Assembly: GCA_022563275.1 (NCBI GenBank) | Contig: JADFNR010000124.1 | Span: 1-9,504 of the forward strand | DNA: 9,504 nucleotides | DNA from: Chloroflexota bacterium | GTDB lineage: Bacteria > Chloroflexota > Dehalococcoidia > UBA3495 | Direction: 5' to 3' | Part shown: in pieces, positions 6,343 to 9,504 of the stretch | Position numbering within the stretch: the first letter of the stretch is position 1 | Layout of the letters: each line of letters starts with the position of its first letter | Notes under the pieces: generated by a model | The model's input: the letters and a program-made list of their open reading frames with translations, nothing else | Database searches by the model: none | Told to the model about the DNA's origin: nothing | Translations under genes and position numbers: made by a program

Positions 6343-7551
6343 CTAATCCCCTTTGTAGCCCCGGTTTCCCTGCTGCTTCTCCAGGTAGTTGCGGATCATC
6401 AGGGCCGCGGTGGCGCCTTCGCCCACCGCGCTGGCCACCTGCTTGGTGCTGCCGCCACGGGCGTCGCCGGCCGCGAACACGCCTTCGAGGCTGGTCTCCA
6501 TGGTGCCACCCGTGGTGATGAAGCCCCACTTGTCGATTTCAACCACGTCTTTGACGAACGCGGTGTTGGGGTCGAGCCCGATGAAGATGAACGCGGCGGC
6601 CGGGAATAGTTCTTCATTCTCACCGGTGTTCCGGTCTTGGACGACGATCGACTCCAGATGCCCAGAGCCTTTGAATTCCTGAACGGCGACGCCGAGCCGT
6701 ATCTCCATCTTGGGGTGGCGCTCGGCTTTTTCGCGCAGTATCTGGCTGGCGCCCAGCCGGTCCGTGAATTCCAACACCGTTACCTTGCTGGCGAATTTGG
6801 TCAGGAACAACCCTTCTTCGATACCGCTGTTGCCGCCGCCCACCACGACCACTTCCCGGTCTTTATAGAATGGGCCGTCGCAGGTAGCGCAGAAATGGAT
6901 GCCGGCGCCGATCAGGTCTTCCTCGCCGGGAACGTTCAACCGCCGGTACCGGGTGCCGGGCGCCAGCAATATGGCACTGGAACAGTACTCGTCCCCCGAC
7001 TCGGTATAGATTATCTTGTGGTCGCCGTCGGTCCCGATCTTCGTAACGGTCTGGGCCGGAAGAATCTCCACGCCGAACCGTTCGGCATGGGCCCGCATCT
7101 GGTCGGCCAGTTCTGCGCCGCCGATGCCTTCCGCGAATCCGGGATAGTTATCGATGCGCTCGGTCACCCCGGCCTGGCCGCCGATGCCGCCCTTCTCGAT
7201 GACCAGGGTCTCGATACCCTCGCGGGCGGCGTAGAGGGCCGTGGTGAGCCCGGCGGGACCGCTGCCCACGATCACCAGGTCGTAGTACTCTCGTTTGGCC
7301 TTGGGGCTGATGCCCAATTTGGCCGCCAATTCGGCGTTGGACGGTTCCACCAGTATCGAGCCGTCTTCAAAGATGATGGTGGGGATGATCTGCTTGCCGT
7401 CGTTCAGTTCCTGGACCCGCTTGCGGCCCTCCTCGTCTTCGTCGATATCGACCCAGTTATAGGGGACGCGCTGCTCGCCCAGAAATTGCTTCGACTGCCG
7501 GCAATCAGGGCACCAGGGCGCTCCGTAAACCGTGATTTTGGGTTGCTCCAT
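6343..7551 (-). CDS. trxB: Glutaredoxin-like domain fused to thioredoxin reductase-type flavoprotein
   Basis: Cytosolic FAD disulfide reductase of 402 residues, about 85 longer than a plain TrxB because of an N-terminal glutaredoxin/NrdH-like domain (residues about 4-80). That domain has the active site CPDC (C14, C17) and the cis-proline IIPT (P57). The reductase part carries the FAD Rossmann motif GSGPAG (96-101), the redox-active CATC (C221, C224), the second nucleotide-binding motif GGGNSG (238-243) and the FAD-binding AGD (361-363). Electrons would pass from NAD(P)H through FAD and CATC, probably on to the fused CPDC site. The HRRxxxR signature of NADPH-dependent TrxB is absent; the segment reads VTVLEFTDRLGASQIL (257-272), like NADH-using AhpF. 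ATG 7551 has a strong GGAGG Shine-Dalgarno. It lies 73 bases downstream of the S9 peptidase gene on the same strand, so cotranscription is possible. Family assignment is firm; the cofactor is inferred. Confidence 0.95.
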   Translation of the reverse strand: MEQPKITVYGAPWCPDCRQSKQFLGEQRVPYNWVDIDEDEEGRKRVQELNDGKQIIPTIIFEDGSILVEPSNAELAAKLGISPKAKREYYDLVIVGSGPAGLTTALYAAREGIETLVIEKGGIGGQAGVTERIDNYPGFAEGIGGAELADQMRAHAERFGVEILPAQTVTKIGTDGDHKIIYTESGDEYCSSAILLAPGTRYRRLNVPGEEDLIGAGIHFCATCDGPFYKDREVVVVGGGNSGIEEGLFLTKFASKVTVLEFTDRLGASQILREKAERHPKMEIRLGVAVQEFKGSGHLESIVVQDRNTGENEELFPAAAFIFIGLDPNTAFVKDVVEIDKWGFITTGGTMETSLEGVFAAGDARGGSTKQVASAVGEGATAALMIRNYLEKQQGNRGYKGD

Positions 7552-7624
7552 CCTTCCTCCACGGCGCCATCAAGAAATCTGAAATCGTTGGCGCTGCTCC
7601 AAATGTAAGATGCTAACAGGTCAC

Positions 7625-9504
7625 CTAAGATTCCACCGGACGCCGTTGATCAGGCAGGTTCACGATGTGCACCGGCTCAACCTGTTCGGCCAATTCAAAG
7701 CCAAAGACTCTGGAGTAGAAGTACAGCTCAGCCTCCAATGCCCTTTTGATGTTCTCGGCCCGGCGGAACCCGTGTTGTTCTCCCTCAAATGGGATGTATG
7801 CCGTGGGTATGCCCTTGGCGCGGACGGCATCGAACATCATCTCGGCCTGGCTGGGCGGCACGATCTGGTCCTCAAGGCCCTGGAACAAGATCAACGGACA
7901 GGACAACCGGCCGGTGTGATTGATGGGCGACCGTTCGCGGTACAGGTCCCGGCGCTCCGGGTACGGGCCGACCAGTCCGTCCAGGTAGCGGGACTCAAAC
8001 TTGTGGGTCTCCTTGGCCAGGGCTTCCAGATCGCTGACCCCGTAGTGACTGGCGCCGGCCCGGAAAACCTCCTTGAAAGTCAGGGCCGCCAGGGTGGTGA
8101 AGCCGCCGGCGCTGCCTCCGTCGATCGCCAGGCGGTTGCCGTCGGCTTCGCCCCTGGAAACAAGATGCAGCGCGGCATTGCAGCAGTCATCGACGTCCAC
8201 GATCCCCCAGGCGCCGTTAAGCCGCTCCCGGTACTCCCGGCCGTAGCCGGTGCTGCCGCCGTAGTTCACGTCCAGCACGCCGATGCCCCGGCTGGTCCAG
8301 AATTGGATCCCCAGGTCCAGGGCGGTGGAGGCCGCTCCGGTGGGGCCGCCGTGACTCTTGACCAGCAGCGGCGGCTTCTCTCCGGATGGTCCTTGAAAGT
8401 CGCGGTTCCGGGGCGGGTAGAAGAAGGCGTGGGCGGTCTTGCCGTCTTCGGTTGGAAACTCCACCGGTTGGGCCTCTGAGAGGTAGCCGGGGCCGATATC
8501 CAGATCGTGTGAGCTTCTGATGTTTTCCCACTTGCCGCTGGCCAGGTCAAGCAACACCAGGGACATGGGCAGTGACGGCGCGCCGGCCACGAACACGATA
8601 TTGCCGCCGCCGGCTTTGATGTCTCCCCGGCCCATCTCCGAGAACGGAGTATCCACCGGGACCAGGGTCCGTGACTGGACTTCGAGCATGGAGATCTTCC
8701 AAGCGCCGTTCTCGACGTGGCTGCAGGCGATCAGGTCAGGCGAGGCGAAGGAGTAAGTGCCCGAACCGAACACCCATTGCGGCTTTCCGAACTCGGCGTT
8801 CTGGCTGGTCAATTGCCGGGCCTGGCCGTTCTCCCAGCGCCATAGGTTCCACCAGCCGCTGCGGTCGGAGACGAAGTGGAGCACGCCATCGGGCGACCAT
8901 TCGGGTTGGAATATGGACTCGGTCTTGCCTCCGGCCACTACCTGTGGCTCGCCCAGCAGTCCCTGATCGTCGAATGAGGCGGTCAGCAGGGAGGTCCCGT
9001 CCCAGGGCATGTTGGGATGGTCCCAGGTCAGCCAGGCCAGCGTCGAGCCGTCGGGGCTGAGCCGGGGGTTGGAACAGAAGTCAGACCCCTGGTAGAGGAT
9101 TTTTTGTTCCTCCTGTCCCTGAGGATCAACGGATACGATGGAATTGACCGCCTCCCCAAATGAAGTGTGGTCTTCGCGGACGCAGATGATGCGGTTACGG
9201 GCGGCGTCGAAGCAGCCGTCGGCGTAGCGCATACCGGCTTCTGGCGTGATCGGCCGCGGCTTCCCGCCCTGGTCCTGCCGGTACATCCGCTGGTCGGCGT
9301 AATTGGAGAAGTAGACCGCTCCCTGGTGGACCAGGAACGCCCCGCCGCCGTACTCGTGCACCCTGGTGCGGACGCTGAAGGGTTCCGGTGTTATGTCAAC
9401 TATGCCGCCGTCCGGGGTGCGCTTGACCACCACCATGCGGCCCCCTTCCGACGGGCGCATCTCCACCCAGTAGATGTCCTCGCCGTCCAGGGCCAACTGA
9501 CCCA
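7625..9504 (-). CDS. S9 family (prolyl oligopeptidase-type) serine peptidase, 5' truncated by the window edge
   Basis: Predicted dipeptidyl/acylaminoacyl-peptidase-like enzyme that cleaves oligopeptides. An N-terminal beta-propeller (roughly the first 330 visible residues) contains TolB/WD-like segments such as RLSPDGSTLAWLTWD and EWSPDGVLHFVSDRSG. It is followed by an alpha/beta hydrolase domain with the oxyanion-region SHGGP, the nucleophile motif GGSAGGF (Ser at bases 8111-8113), the acid in GLEDQIVPP (Asp at 7868-7870) and GEQHGFR (His at 7772-7774), so the triad is complete. The frame is open to base 9504: the codons before TTG 9496 encode further residues, and the visible start DGEDIYWVEMRPSEGGR normally lies some 30-40 residues into family members, so the true start is outside the window. 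There is no signal peptide in the visible part; cytosolic location is assumed. The link to the downstream reductase is probably only positional. Confidence 0.95.
   Translation of the reverse strand, partial: GQLALDGEDIYWVEMRPSEGGRMVVVKRTPDGGIVDITPEPFSVRTRVHEYGGGAFLVHQGAVYFSNYADQRMYRQDQGGKPRPITPEAGMRYADGCFDAARNRIICVREDHTSFGEAVNSIVSVDPQGQEEQKILYQGSDFCSNPRLSPDGSTLAWLTWDHPNMPWDGTSLLTASFDDQGLLGEPQVVAGGKTESIFQPEWSPDGVLHFVSDRSGWWNLWRWENGQARQLTSQNAEFGKPQWVFGSGTYSFASPDLIACSHVENGAWKISMLEVQSRTLVPVDTPFSEMGRGDIKAGGGNIVFVAGAPSLPMSLVLLDLASGKWENIRSSHDLDIGPGYLSEAQPVEFPTEDGKTAHAFFYPPRNRDFQGPSGEKPPLLVKSHGGPTGAASTALDLGIQFWTSRGIGVLDVNYGGSTGYGREYRERLNGAWGIVDVDDCCNAALHLVSRGEADGNRLAIDGGSAGGFTTLAALTFKEVFRAGASHYGVSDLEALAKETHKFESRYLDGLVGPYPERRDLYRERSPINHTGRLSCPLILFQGLEDQIVPPSQAEMMFDAVRAKGIPTAYIPFEGEQHGFRRAENIKRALEAELYFYSRVFGFELAEQVEPVHIVNLPDQRRPVES

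Noticed and set aside
6637..7608. 323-codon open frame on the + strand
   Set aside because: It lies antisense to the reductase gene, whose motifs are unmistakable; its composition is a shadow of GC-rich third positions.
7610..8479. 289-codon open frame on the + strand
   Set aside because: Antisense to the S9 peptidase hydrolase domain that holds the Ser-Asp-His triad; no domain of its own.
1..9504. tRNA, rRNA, CRISPR or insertion sequence
   Set aside because: No tRNA-like cloverleaf, rRNA segment, spaced direct repeats or transposase motif was seen on either strand by eye.

Overview
The window (GC-rich, 9.5 kb) looks like the chromosome of a free-living bacterium. The mix suggests a Chloroflexota-type genome (Dehalococcoidia/SAR202-like): a PerR-like Fur protein, a Rsb-type partner switch, a PilZ-less cellulose-synthase-like glycosyltransferase, a glutaredoxin-thioredoxin reductase fusion and a large S9 peptidase. 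This placement is an inference from gene content only; no rRNA or other marker is present. I see no mobile element, CRISPR array, tRNA or phage gene.

Layout: (1) bases 1-410, + strand, the 3' part of a Fur/PerR-family metal-dependent repressor whose start lies outside the window. (2) About 460 bases without a convincing gene. (3) Bases 873-6233, + strand, a four-gene cassette: a membrane sensor phosphatase (CHASE - FixL-like PAS - SpoIIE/PP2C), a membrane GT2 polysaccharide synthase, a STAS anti-sigma-factor antagonist, and an RsbW/SpoIIAB-type histidine-kinase-fold protein kinase that overlaps the STAS gene. A strong intrinsic terminator ends this run. (4) Two convergent minus-strand genes: an S9 prolyl-oligopeptidase-family peptidase (5' end outside the window) and, downstream of it, a flavin disulfide reductase with an N-terminal glutaredoxin-like domain.

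The cassette is the main interest. Phosphatase, STAS protein and kinase form a complete partner-switching module, but no sigma factor is encoded here. The gene placed inside the module is instead a processive polysaccharide synthase. The phosphatase has two apparent inputs: an extracytoplasmic CHASE domain and a PAS domain that aligns without gaps to the heme-binding core of FixL, keeping the proximal heme histidine and the regulatory arginine at their exact 20-residue spacing. The synthase keeps the BcsA catalytic motifs and the FxVTxK gating-loop motif but has no c-di-GMP-binding PilZ domain. It also has a helical insertion of about 150 residues inside its catalytic domain and a small tandem repeat next to the gating loop. 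The simplest hypothesis is an oxygen/redox- and ligand-gated partner switch that controls exopolysaccharide synthesis, either directly on the synthase or through a sigma factor encoded elsewhere.

The flanking genes have redox themes of their own: a PerR-like regulator with one altered metal-site position, and a reductase whose pyridine-nucleotide motif resembles NADH-using AhpF more than NADPH-using TrxB.
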